Source: Rhodocyclales bacterium
GTDB lineage: Bacteria > Pseudomonadota > Gammaproteobacteria > Burkholderiales > Rhodocyclaceae
Reading direction: 5' to 3'
NCBI GenBank assembly: GCA_026399475.1
Contig: JAPLQY010000015.1
Span: 62,001 to 126,000, forward strand
Length of the DNA: 64,000 nt
The notes below the pieces were generated by a model that did no database searches, was not told the origin of the DNA, and saw only the letters and a list, made by a program, of their open reading frames with translations. A program made the position numbers and the translations under genes. This document shows, piece by piece, positions 9,286-18,133 of this stretch; the first letter of the stretch is position 1, and the number at the start of each line of letters is the position of its first letter.

Positions 9286-10362
9286 TCAGGCCTCGCCGTC
9301 CACGGTCTCCAGTTGCCGCGAGCGCCAGTCGAGTATGGCGGTGCGCACGGCCATTCTGCCGGCGAGCTCGGGGAACTCGGTACGGATCACCTCGGCGGCG
9401 AAGGCGGAGAGGAAGCGGCTCTTGAGTTCGGCCCGTGCCCGATCGACGCCGATTTCGTCGTAGGGCACTGAGGCCAGCAGCAGGAAGCCGTCGTCGGGCA
9501 CACGTCCGGCCCGCATGTTGGCCTCGATGATGCCGGCGGCGGTGCGGATCGGCACGTCGAGGTTCGGACTGTAGGGGCCGATGATCAGCGCGAGGTTGGG
9601 TGTATGCAGGAAGTCGAAGCCGCGGCCGAGGCAGATCATCCACTCGCGGTGCTCGATGTCGAGCGCGCGCTCGGCGCGGCGCATCTGTGCGCGCACCTGC
9701 TCGATATGCTCAAGGTTTCCGTGCAGCAGAGGCATCAGGTCGGCACGCATCTGCGCCGGCATGTCCGGCAGCAGGGCGGCGAGATTGAGTTCCAGCGTGG
9801 CGCGGTCGGTCGAGCTCAAGGTGGACAGGTCGAGTTTTCGGCCGTCAGTGCCGTGAATGATCAGCGCGTCCTCGTCGGTCTCGAAGCCGCAGACCAGCGG
9901 ATAGACGGTGCCATGGGCCGCGCCGAAGATGTGCTCGACCTGGCGGCGGATTTCGTAGGTGTGGGCGATGGCGGCCTCGGTGTCGTAGTTGAAGCCGGCG
10001 CAGCCACGCTGCGGGTCGCCCTTCGAGTAGTGGTAGGTGATGAAGAAGATCAGCCTGCGGCCGCCGCTGACCATGCGTTGCACGTGGTGCGCCAGCACCT
10101 CGCCCAGGTGCGGCCAGCCGAGGTCGAACATGCCACCGAGATTGCGGAATGGCATCAGGATGCCGACGGGCGTGTTGGTGGCGACGGGAATGTTGATGCG
10201 GCCGTCCATGCATTTCAGCACCGCGATGGCGGTCGGATGCTCGGACAGGTAGCGTTCGCGCGCCAGCCACGCCTCCGGACTGCGGTAGTTGGCGCCGTGG
10301 CGGTCGGCAAGGTCGAACAGCCAGTCGATGCGCTGCTGTATCGGCTTACTGTGGATGTCCAT
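9286..10362 (-). CDS. Carbonic-anhydrase-like protein (carboxysomal CsoSCA / beta-CA-type zinc motif)
   Basis: CMDGR (CxDxR) followed by THYxx-type TYHYSKGDPQRGCAGF (H...C); start at MDIHSK with GGAGG spaced upstream. Confidence 0.7.
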   Translation of the reverse strand: MDIHSKPIQQRIDWLFDLADRHGANYRSPEAWLARERYLSEHPTAIAVLKCMDGRINIPVATNTPVGILMPFRNLGGMFDLGWPHLGEVLAHHVQRMVSGGRRLIFFITYHYSKGDPQRGCAGFNYDTEAAIAHTYEIRRQVEHIFGAAHGTVYPLVCGFETDEDALIIHGTDGRKLDLSTLSSTDRATLELNLAALLPDMPAQMRADLMPLLHGNLEHIEQVRAQMRRAERALDIEHREWMICLGRGFDFLHTPNLALIIGPYSPNLDVPIRTAAGIIEANMRAGRVPDDGFLLLASVPYDEIGVDRARAELKSRFLSAFAAEVIRTEFPELAGRMAVRTAILDWRSRQLETVDGEA

Positions 10363-11563
10363 GCTGCCTCCTGGAATCGCACCCGGCGTCGAGCAGCGTG
10401 TCACGATCCAGTCGGCGTACATCGATTACGCCGCACAGCGCCATGGCCACCGACATTTCCTTGTGCATGACCGAAAGCATGTGGGCGACGCCGGCCTCGC
10501 CGCGGGCGGCGACGGCATAGCCCCAGGCCCGCCCGAGCATGCAGGCTTTGGCGCCGAGCGAGAGCGCCTTGACCACATCCAGTCCGCTCCTCACGCCGCC
10601 GTCCATGAGCACCTCGAGGCGGTCGCCGACGGCGTCGACAATCCGCGGTAGCGCCTCGACGCTGGCGGCCACGCCGTCCAACTGGCGGCCGCCGTGATTC
10701 GACACCACCAGCCCGTCGGCACCAACCGCTGCCGCCTGGCGCGCATCGTCCACGTCGAGAATCCCCTTGAGCAGGATCTTGCCCGGCCAGTTTTCCCGCA
10801 CCCAGGCCAGGTCGTCCCAGGTGACGCGCGGATCGAACTGGCTATCCACCCAGGCCTTGAATTCCGGCAGGCTGCGCGCATCGGGTACGGCCGTCGTCAG
10901 GTTGCCGAACATCAGGGGTTGGCCCTTGATCGCCACGTCCAGCAGCCAGTGCGGATGCGAGATCAGGTCCCAGGCCTTGGCCAGCCGGCCCGCCAGCGGC
11001 AGTGCGCTGGCCATGCCATTGCGGGTGTCGCGATAGCGCGCCCCCATTACGGCCAGATCGACGGTCAACACCAGCACCGGGCAGCCGGCGGCCTGCGCCC
11101 GCGCCATTAGTTCCTTGGTATAGCTGCGATCGCGCATGACATAGAGCTGATACCAGAAGGGTGCCTTCGTCGCAGCGCGAACTTCCTCGATCGAACAGAT
11201 GGAAACAGTCGATTCGCAAAAGGCCACACCGGCTTGCTCAGCGGCGCGTGCCGCCTGCACCTCGGCCCGCCGCGCCATCGCGCCGGCCAGCCCGACCGGT
11301 GCGAGTATCAGCGGCAGGGCAAGATCCTGGCCCAGCACGCGGGTGTTCAAACTCAGCCGGGAGACATCGCGCATGACGCGCTGGCGCAGGCGCAGGCGAT
11401 TGAACGCCTGCTGATTCTCGCCTGCGGTCACTTCTTCATAAGCCGCGCCGTCGAGGTAATCGAACAAGTGTCGCGGCAGGCGCTTGCGCGCCAGTTCCCG
11501 GTAGTCGGCTGCCGTGGCGGGAGCAAGACCCAGTCCGCGAGTGCCATTGTCCATCACGCTCAT
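10346..11563 (-). CDS. lldD: FMN-dependent alpha-hydroxy acid dehydrogenase (LldD-like)
   Basis: LldD family signature GADGLVVSNHGGRQLDG, PVLVLTVDLAVMGARYRD; overlaps start of downstream CA-like gene. Confidence 0.85.
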   Translation of the reverse strand: MSVMDNGTRGLGLAPATAADYRELARKRLPRHLFDYLDGAAYEEVTAGENQQAFNRLRLRQRVMRDVSRLSLNTRVLGQDLALPLILAPVGLAGAMARRAEVQAARAAEQAGVAFCESTVSICSIEEVRAATKAPFWYQLYVMRDRSYTKELMARAQAAGCPVLVLTVDLAVMGARYRDTRNGMASALPLAGRLAKAWDLISHPHWLLDVAIKGQPLMFGNLTTAVPDARSLPEFKAWVDSQFDPRVTWDDLAWVRENWPGKILLKGILDVDDARQAAAVGADGLVVSNHGGRQLDGVAASVEALPRIVDAVGDRLEVLMDGGVRSGLDVVKALSLGAKACMLGRAWGYAVAARGEAGVAHMLSVMHKEMSVAMALCGVIDVRRLDRDTLLDAGCDSRRQHGHPQ

Positions 11564-11738
11564 CCCCCAATTGATGCCTGCATCTTACCGCCCCGCGACG
11601 CAATGCGCGAGGCGGCGCAGGCCGGCGGCCCTGGCTTCGCAGAGGCGGAATCCGGCCTCGAGGCGAGGGACGATTCCGGCCGAAATATGTTCTAGGCGAC
11701 CATAAGAAATTGAAATCGCCGGAGGGCTTTGCTTCGCT

Positions 11739-13214
11739 ATGCTTGCAATCATGTCTCAGTGGCTGACCCTTTCCCGCGCCGCACATCTGCTCGGCATTTC
11801 GCGCGTCGCTTTGCAGAAGCGCATTCGCGAGGGTGAACTGCCGTCTTTTGATGGCATGGTGGCGGCGGACGATTTGCAGCGGACCTGGCCGGAGCTGGAT
11901 CTGAATGAGTCGGGCAGTTTTGAAAAGACCCGCGCGATTCGCGAGGATGCCTTCGCCAAACGCCTGCGCGAACGTGTCCTGCCGACTCAGGAGACGCTCG
12001 CCCAGCGCCTGTTTGTGCAGGGGCAGGAACTCGCGGAATTGCAGCGGACCCTGACGCGTTATCACACCTTGTTCGAGGCCTTGGAGGTGCGTCTTGCTGC
12101 CGAGCCGGCTCCGGCAGGCGGCGAACTGTTGCGGCTGCTCGACGAGGGCCTGGCGCAGGCGCTGGCGGCCCCCGCACCGGGAAACGACATGGCCGCACTC
12201 GATGCTATGCTGCGCGTCATGTCGGCGCACGTTACGGTCAAGCCATCGGGTCGGGAATTCTTTGTCGAGGGTTCGGAGACCCTGCTGAAGGCCGCGCTGC
12301 GCGCCGGGCTGGCGCCCAACTATGGCTGCGGCAACGGCAATTGCGGCTTGTGCAAGGCGCGCGTGGTATCCGGGGAGGCGCGCACGGTGGCACCTTCCGA
12401 CTACCGCTTCTCGGAAGCCGAGAAGGCCCAGAACCATGTGCTGATGTGTTCCTGCACCGCGCTGAGTTCCGACCTCGTGCTGGAGGTGCTGGAAGCCGGC
12501 GCGCCCGAGGACATTCCCGAGCAGCGCATCGTCGCCAAGGTTCGCCGCATCGATGCGCTGACCGCCGACGTGATACGCGTACACCTGCAGACGCCGCGCA
12601 GCAACCGCCTGCGCTTTCTCGCCGGGCAGCGGGTCACTCTGGGCATTCGCGCCGGCGTCCGTGATGGCAGCGATGTTCATGGCGAATTCCCGGTGGCGAG
12701 CTGTCCCTGTGACGACCGCAACCTGATTTTCCACATCAGCCGCGGCGATCACCGTGCCGCCAGCACCGACTTTTCCCGCCGTGTCTTCGAAGATCGCATC
12801 AAGGTTGCCGACGACGTCTCGGTGTGGGGTCCCTGGGGCCGCTTTGTGCTGGAGAAGGCTTCGGCACGTCCGCTGGTTTTCATTGCGCTCGACGACGGCT
12901 TCGCCCCGATCAACAGCCTGATCGAACACGCCATTGCGGTGGATGCGGCGGAGTCGATCACGCTCTACTGGGCCAGCGAGCAGGCCGGCGGCCAGTACCT
13001 GCCGAACCAGTGCCGGGCCTGGGCCGCCGCGCTCGACGAGTTCAGCTACCGGCCGCTGGCCGTCGATGAACTGGCGGCGGCGCTTGCAGCGGATAGCGCA
13101 TTGCCGCTGAGCGATGTCTATCTTGCCGGGGCGGCCGAGGTGGTTGAGCCGCTGGCCGCCGCGCTGCTGGCCGCCGGTGTGCCGCCGGCGCAACTGCATG
13201 TCGAGGGCCTGTGA
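11739..13214 (+). CDS. HTH-domain / 2Fe-2S ferredoxin / FNR-like fusion protein
   Basis: N-terminal LSRAAHLLGISRVALQKRIREGELP helix-turn-helix; CGNGNCGLC...MCSC plant-type 2Fe-2S motif; C-terminal ferredoxin-reductase-like region. Confidence 0.8.
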   Translation: MLAIMSQWLTLSRAAHLLGISRVALQKRIREGELPSFDGMVAADDLQRTWPELDLNESGSFEKTRAIREDAFAKRLRERVLPTQETLAQRLFVQGQELAELQRTLTRYHTLFEALEVRLAAEPAPAGGELLRLLDEGLAQALAAPAPGNDMAALDAMLRVMSAHVTVKPSGREFFVEGSETLLKAALRAGLAPNYGCGNGNCGLCKARVVSGEARTVAPSDYRFSEAEKAQNHVLMCSCTALSSDLVLEVLEAGAPEDIPEQRIVAKVRRIDALTADVIRVHLQTPRSNRLRFLAGQRVTLGIRAGVRDGSDVHGEFPVASCPCDDRNLIFHISRGDHRAASTDFSRRVFEDRIKVADDVSVWGPWGRFVLEKASARPLVFIALDDGFAPINSLIEHAIAVDAAESITLYWASEQAGGQYLPNQCRAWAAALDEFSYRPLAVDELAAALAADSALPLSDVYLAGAAEVVEPLAAALLAAGVPPAQLHVEGL

Positions 13215-13218
13215 AGCC

Positions 13219-13587
13219 ATGATCCAGCCAAGTCGTGTCATTCCCATCCAGCCGCAGGCCGTCGATACCGAACTGGACGCCTGTTCCTCGGCCGAGCCCT
13301 TCGCCCTGATGGTGCTGGGCGACAGCATGGAGCCCGAGTTCCTCGAAGGTGAAGTGATCCTGATCGAGCCGGAAGGCTTGGCGACCGACGGTTCCTTCGT
13401 CCTTGCCCGGCTCGACGGCGAGTGGATTTTCCGCCAACTGGCGAAGCACGGTACAGGCTGGCGGCTGCAGGCACTAAACCCCGCCTATCCCGCAGCGGAT
13501 ATTCCCGACCTGGGCGAGGTCAAAGGGGTCATCATCCAGAAATCGAAACCCGGCCGTCGCAAGGCCACCAAACGTTACGTGGACTAA
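13219..13587 (+). CDS. S24/LexA-like peptidase-fold protein without HTH
   Basis: ATG at 13219; FALMVLGDSMEPEFLEGEVILIEPEG...DGEWIFRQL...NPAYP. Confidence 0.8.
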   Translation: MIQPSRVIPIQPQAVDTELDACSSAEPFALMVLGDSMEPEFLEGEVILIEPEGLATDGSFVLARLDGEWIFRQLAKHGTGWRLQALNPAYPAADIPDLGEVKGVIIQKSKPGRRKATKRYVD

Positions 13588-13591
13588 ACCC

Positions 13592-13825
13592 ATGCCCTAT
13601 TACATCTATCGCGTAACTCCAATCGGGCCGATCCGCCAGTTGGCGAAGATCACCGAGCTCGAGGCATTCAAGGACGCTTCGAACGAAGCCAAGCGCCTGC
13701 GCCGCGAATCCGAACTCGCTGCCGGCGAGTTGATCAAGACCATCTTCGCTTCGAACGAGTTGCAGGCAGAAGAGTTGCTCAACGAGCCGAGAGGCGAAGA
13801 GCCGATGACAGGGGAAGACTACTAG
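13592..13825 (+). CDS. Conserved hypothetical protein
   Basis: 77 aa ORF, tightly spaced within operon. Confidence 0.6.
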   Translation: MPYYIYRVTPIGPIRQLAKITELEAFKDASNEAKRLRRESELAAGELIKTIFASNELQAEELLNEPRGEEPMTGEDY

Positions 13826-13829
13826 CGTC

Positions 13830-14282
13830 GTGGTCGACGAAACCGCTTTCCGTCATGCCAGGGGCGAGATCAATCGCCTGCCCTGCGTTTTCGAGCGAGC
13901 GCTGCTGGCGCGCCACGCGGCCTGCGAACTGGCGGTGCGGCACCAGATCGCCGAGCGCGAGACGGTGGCCTGCGCTCAGCCGGTGGCGCGGGCGGTCTGC
14001 GCACAGATGTCGGGCCTGCTGCGCGAGAAGTCGGCATTTGCGCTGGGACTTTCCGATACTCAGCGCATTCTGCCGCACGCCATGGTGATGAAGATCCAGT
14101 GCGGCGGCCTCGATGGTCTCAAGGCCTTGCTGGATGCCGATGCGGTGGCGCCGGATGTGCGGCGCCTGATACGCCTGGCGCAGGAGCGCTACGGCGACCT
14201 CGGCGAGTTGCCCTTTTCCGAGATCGTGCAAGGCGTTGCCGCGTGGAAGGCCCGCCGCCGCCATTCCGGAGAGCCGCGATGA
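13830..14282 (+). CDS. Hypothetical protein
   Basis: 150 aa ORF, GTG start, overlaps start of next gene. Confidence 0.6.
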   Translation: MVDETAFRHARGEINRLPCVFERALLARHAACELAVRHQIAERETVACAQPVARAVCAQMSGLLREKSAFALGLSDTQRILPHAMVMKIQCGGLDGLKALLDADAVAPDVRRLIRLAQERYGDLGELPFSEIVQGVAAWKARRRHSGEPR

Positions 14283-15334
14283 TAGTCGGCATGGCCGCGC
14301 TGGTGGATGCCGTGCAGACCAACTGCGACATCGCCGACGCTCGTCATGCGCGCGACGTCAGCTTGTGCACCTACCTGCTAGGCATGCGCGAGTTCTATCG
14401 CTGGGAACACGAGCTTCCCTGGGGCATCTCACCACCGCGCGACGAGGTGGGACGATGGATTGCCGAGCGCGAGGCGCGCTGGGAGCGGATAGCGGACGAG
14501 GATTTCGTCGCAGTACCGATCGCCGGTCACACCTTCGATCCCTTCGCCGCCCAGAAGGTCAATGCCGCGCTGGCAGGCAGCGGACTGGTGTATGGCGCAG
14601 GCGTGGGGCGCTTCCACAAGCCGCACTTCTTCCTCGGCCAGCTGGCGCGCGAAGAGCAGCGCGGCGATGCGCGACTGCTGGTCTGTGGCTGCGAATATGC
14701 GCGCGATGTTTCGGCCATTCCGGCCGCGTCCCAGGGCGGTACCGTGATTGTCCGCCGCGAGGCGCTGCGGCAGTGGCTTTGGGAGAAAGCCGAGGGCTGG
14801 AACGTCAAGCAACAGGATGGCGCGCTCAAGTCGGCCTTGCTCGCGTATGGCTTTGACGTCGATCCGCAGGCCGCCATCGAGCGCATGGCCGATGGTGAGA
14901 TCGAAACCCTGGTCCTCCACGAGGAAGGCGAAATTGCCGCCGGCCGGGTGCTGGGCAAGGGCTGGTCGGCAAAACTTGATGGCTTCTGCGGCAAGCGCGC
15001 CGAACTGCTGGCGCGAGCGGTGCGCGACAACTTGGCGGATTGCCTGGTGACACTGCCAGGTTTATTGCAGCGAGGCAGCAACGACTCGCTGCATTTCTGG
15101 TTCTCGACCTTCGATGGCATGCGCCGCGAACTGTTTCCGCGACTGGTCGAGTCCTATGCCGCGAGAGTTGTGCGAACCGGTATTCCGCCGGACGGCGGTG
15201 GCGGCATGGACATGCTTGCGAGCGCCGCCGAGGCCGGCCGCGTCCATTTCACCGCACTCGGCTTGCGTTTGCTCGACATGGACGAGCCCGGCATCGAAGC
15301 GCTCTCACACACTCCGGCCGCGATAGCCCTGTAG
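14279..15334 (+). CDS. Conserved hypothetical protein (possibly Sfum_1244-like)
   Basis: ATG at 14279 overlaps upstream stop (ATGA); 351 aa; family name from memory only. Confidence 0.65.
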   Translation: MIVGMAALVDAVQTNCDIADARHARDVSLCTYLLGMREFYRWEHELPWGISPPRDEVGRWIAEREARWERIADEDFVAVPIAGHTFDPFAAQKVNAALAGSGLVYGAGVGRFHKPHFFLGQLAREEQRGDARLLVCGCEYARDVSAIPAASQGGTVIVRREALRQWLWEKAEGWNVKQQDGALKSALLAYGFDVDPQAAIERMADGEIETLVLHEEGEIAAGRVLGKGWSAKLDGFCGKRAELLARAVRDNLADCLVTLPGLLQRGSNDSLHFWFSTFDGMRRELFPRLVESYAARVVRTGIPPDGGGGMDMLASAAEAGRVHFTALGLRLLDMDEPGIEALSHTPAAIAL

Positions 15335-15359
15335 GCTGTTCGCGGCCGGTTGTCGATAT

Positions 15360-15926
15360 CTACTCCTTGATGGCTTCGATGGCGATGGTCAGCGTTACCT
15401 CGTCGCTGACGTAGGGCACGTTCTTGCCCATGTTGAACTCCGAACGCTTGACCTTGGTCACCGCGTTGGCGCCAATCGCGTCTTTCTTCAGCATCGGATG
15501 CGGCATGGAATGGAAGGACGTCACGGTCAGCGTCACCGGCCTGGTCACGCCCTTGATGGTCAGATCGCCCTCGACGGCCACCGGCTTGTCGCCATCGAAC
15601 TTGACCTTGCTCGACTTGAAGGTGATGGTCGGGTACTTCGCGGTATCGAAAAAGTCCTCGCCCTGAATGTGCTGGTTGAAAAGCGCGTAGCCGGTGTTGA
15701 CCGACTTGGCGTCGATGATTACATCCACCGCCCCGGTATGGGCGGCGCGATCTATGACGACCTTGCCGCTGGTCTTGTCGAAGCGCTGTTGCTGGTTGGA
15801 ATAGCCGAAGTGGCTGTATTCGAAGCGCGGGTAGGTGTGGGTCGGTTCAACGTTGAAGGTTTCGGGCGCCGCGAAGCTGGCGGCGGAGAAGGCTGAAAGG
15901 GCAAGGACGAGGGCGAGATTCTTCAT
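15360..15926 (-). CDS. YceI family protein
   Basis: Signal peptide plus YceI pattern (FEYSHFGYSNQQQRFDKTSGKVVID...FDTAKYPTITFKSS). Confidence 0.9.
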   Translation of the reverse strand: MKNLALVLALSAFSAASFAAPETFNVEPTHTYPRFEYSHFGYSNQQQRFDKTSGKVVIDRAAHTGAVDVIIDAKSVNTGYALFNQHIQGEDFFDTAKYPTITFKSSKVKFDGDKPVAVEGDLTIKGVTRPVTLTVTSFHSMPHPMLKKDAIGANAVTKVKRSEFNMGKNVPYVSDEVTLTIAIEAIKE

Positions 15927-15957
15927 GGGTGTTCTCCTGAGGGTTGGGGGCTTGCTG

Positions 15958-16530
15958 TTATTTGGCGACCGGGCTTGCGCTGGCCACCAGGCGGAACTTG
16001 ATCTGTACTTCGTTGGCGACGGTGCCGAAGTCGGCCCAGATGCCTTCGCCGATCGCGTAGTCGGCGCGCTTGATGACCAGACTGCCTTCGAAGCTCGCGC
16101 TGTTGCCTTCCTGGCGCAGCGTGACAGGGGCGGTCAGATCGAGTGTTTTGCCCTTGATCGTCATCTTGCCGGCGACTTCGAAGCGGTTGCTGCCCAGCGG
16201 CTTGACGGTGGTGGCGACGAACTTCGCGACCGGGAAGGCCTTGGTGTTGAACCAGGCCTTGCCGGCGACTTCGTCGTTCGCATCCTGCGATCCCGCATCG
16301 ATGCTGGCCAGGTCGATTTCCAGCTCGGCCCTGGCGGCAGCCGGCTTTGTCGGGTCGAAGGCGACCTTGCTGCGGAAGCTCTTGAACTGGCCTTCGACCG
16401 GCACATTCATCTGCTTCGATACAAACGAGAGCGCACTCTTGCTGGCCTGGAACTGATTGAACTCGATGGCGCAGGCCGGCAGAGCGGTGGCCAGTGCGCA
16501 AAGGGCAAGGCCGTGTCGCCAGTGCTTCAT
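15958..16530 (-). CDS. YceI family protein
   Basis: Signal peptide and YceI-like beta-barrel sequence. Confidence 0.88.
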   Translation of the reverse strand: MKHWRHGLALCALATALPACAIEFNQFQASKSALSFVSKQMNVPVEGQFKSFRSKVAFDPTKPAAARAELEIDLASIDAGSQDANDEVAGKAWFNTKAFPVAKFVATTVKPLGSNRFEVAGKMTIKGKTLDLTAPVTLRQEGNSASFEGSLVIKRADYAIGEGIWADFGTVANEVQIKFRLVASASPVAK

Positions 16531-17114
16531 TTCATTTCTCCAGGTGTGGTGTTGCCAAGAAAAGGGATCATGCGGGCAAGCACGTCGTCACGGTCGATGA
16601 AATGGTGTTTGAGCGCCGCACCGAGGTGGGCAATTACCAAGGCTGCCATGCCGAAGTTGAGCACTTCATGAACCTCCTGCAACAGGCTGCCCAGTTCCTT
16701 GTTCTTGTCCAGCAGGTCGGGTAGCGGCAGGACACCGAACCAGACGGTCTGGAAACCCTTGGCCGAACTCATCAGCCAGCCGCTGAGCGGCACGGCGAAC
16801 ATCAGCAGGTAGAGCAGGACATGCGTCGCTTCGGCGGCCTTGTGCTGCCAGGCCGGCATGCCGACGGGGAACTCGGGCGGGCGATGCCGCAGGCGCCAGC
16901 CAAGGCGCAGGATCACGCACAGAAAGATCGTCACGCCGGCCCATTTGTGCCAAGAGTAGATCCTGAGCTTCTGCGGCGACAGCGGCAAGTCATGCATGTA
17001 CAGGCCGACTGCAAAGGTGCCGATGATGGCGAGGGCGATCAGCCAGTGCAGGCCGATGGCAAGGCCGGTATAGCGCGTGCTGGAATCCGGGCTGGTGCTG
17101 GATCTGGACATCAT
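16527..17114 (-). CDS. Cytochrome b561
   Basis: Four hydrophobic helices with conserved His (GLHWLIAL, YSWHKWAGV); overlaps downstream YceI gene. Confidence 0.9.
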   Translation of the reverse strand: MMSRSSTSPDSSTRYTGLAIGLHWLIALAIIGTFAVGLYMHDLPLSPQKLRIYSWHKWAGVTIFLCVILRLGWRLRHRPPEFPVGMPAWQHKAAEATHVLLYLLMFAVPLSGWLMSSAKGFQTVWFGVLPLPDLLDKNKELGSLLQEVHEVLNFGMAALVIAHLGAALKHHFIDRDDVLARMIPFLGNTTPGEMK

Positions 17115-17356
17115 GGAGCTGGCGGCTGAGGCACGACCATTGAGGAATAAAGCAAATACTTTACGCGTCCTGTCGAGGATAACAAAGACCGGAAGCTACA
17201 AATGATTGGTGCGACGAAGGCAACAATTCGTCTACGCTCTCATTCAGGCCCCGTCATGCAAAGCGGGAGCACCGTCCCCGGCGCACGCGCACGGAGACAT
17301 ATCCCGCAAGGGGATACCGTCGCCGGCCTTGCGGCACAGCGACATATAATCGCCGC

Positions 17357-18133
17357 ATGCCACGCTTTGCCGCAAACCTTTCCTATCTGTTTACCGAGCG
17401 TCCCTTTCTGGAGCGCTTTGCGGCGGCGCGCGCGGCAGGTTTCGCAGCCGTCGAGTTTCACTTCCCATACGAGTTTGACCGCGCCGCACTGGCCGAGGTG
17501 GTACTGACCTCGGGCCTGGAAGTCGTCCTGTTCAATCTGCCGCCGGGCGATTGGGCAGCGGGAGAGCGCGGCATTGCCTGCCACCCGCGGCGTATTGCGG
17601 AGTTCCAGGATGGTGTCGGGCAGGCCATTGACTACGCCCGCCTGCTGGGTTGCGGCCGACTCAATTGCCTGGCCGGAATAGCACCTGGCGGCATTACCCA
17701 CGACAAGGCGCGTGAAACCCTGATCGAAAACCTGCGCTTTGCCGCAGCCGTGACCGCGCGCGCGGGTATCGAACTGGTGCTGGAGCCGCTCAACACGCGT
17801 GACACGCCGGGCTTCCTCGTTGCCACCACGCGAACCGCGCTGGCGCTGATCAAGGCGGTTGGCAGTGAGAATCTGCGCCTGCAATACGACATTTACCACG
17901 CCCAGGTGATGGAGGGCGATCTGGCCCGTACGTTGCAGGAGCATCTGCCGCAGATCTCCCATATCCAGCTTGCGGACAATCCGGGGCGGCACGAGCCGGG
18001 TAGCGGCGAGATCAATTTCCCCTTTCTGTTTCAGCACCTCGACAGAATAGGCTACGCCGGCTGGGTCGGCTGCGAATACAAGCCAGGCGGGCGTACTGAA
18101 GACAGTTTCGGCTGGCTGGAGTCGTGGCGGTGA
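17357..18133 (+). CDS. hyi: Hydroxypyruvate isomerase
   Basis: MPRFAANLSYLFTERPFLERFAAA..., ELVLEPLNTRDTPGF, LQYDIYHAQ. Confidence 0.92.
   Translation: MPRFAANLSYLFTERPFLERFAAARAAGFAAVEFHFPYEFDRAALAEVVLTSGLEVVLFNLPPGDWAAGERGIACHPRRIAEFQDGVGQAIDYARLLGCGRLNCLAGIAPGGITHDKARETLIENLRFAAAVTARAGIELVLEPLNTRDTPGFLVATTRTALALIKAVGSENLRLQYDIYHAQVMEGDLARTLQEHLPQISHIQLADNPGRHEPGSGEINFPFLFQHLDRIGYAGWVGCEYKPGGRTEDSFGWLESWR

Noticed and set aside
11436-13328. 630-aa minus-strand ORF over the HTH-ferredoxin gene
   Set aside because: Antisense; the plus-strand product has clear 2Fe-2S and HTH motifs.
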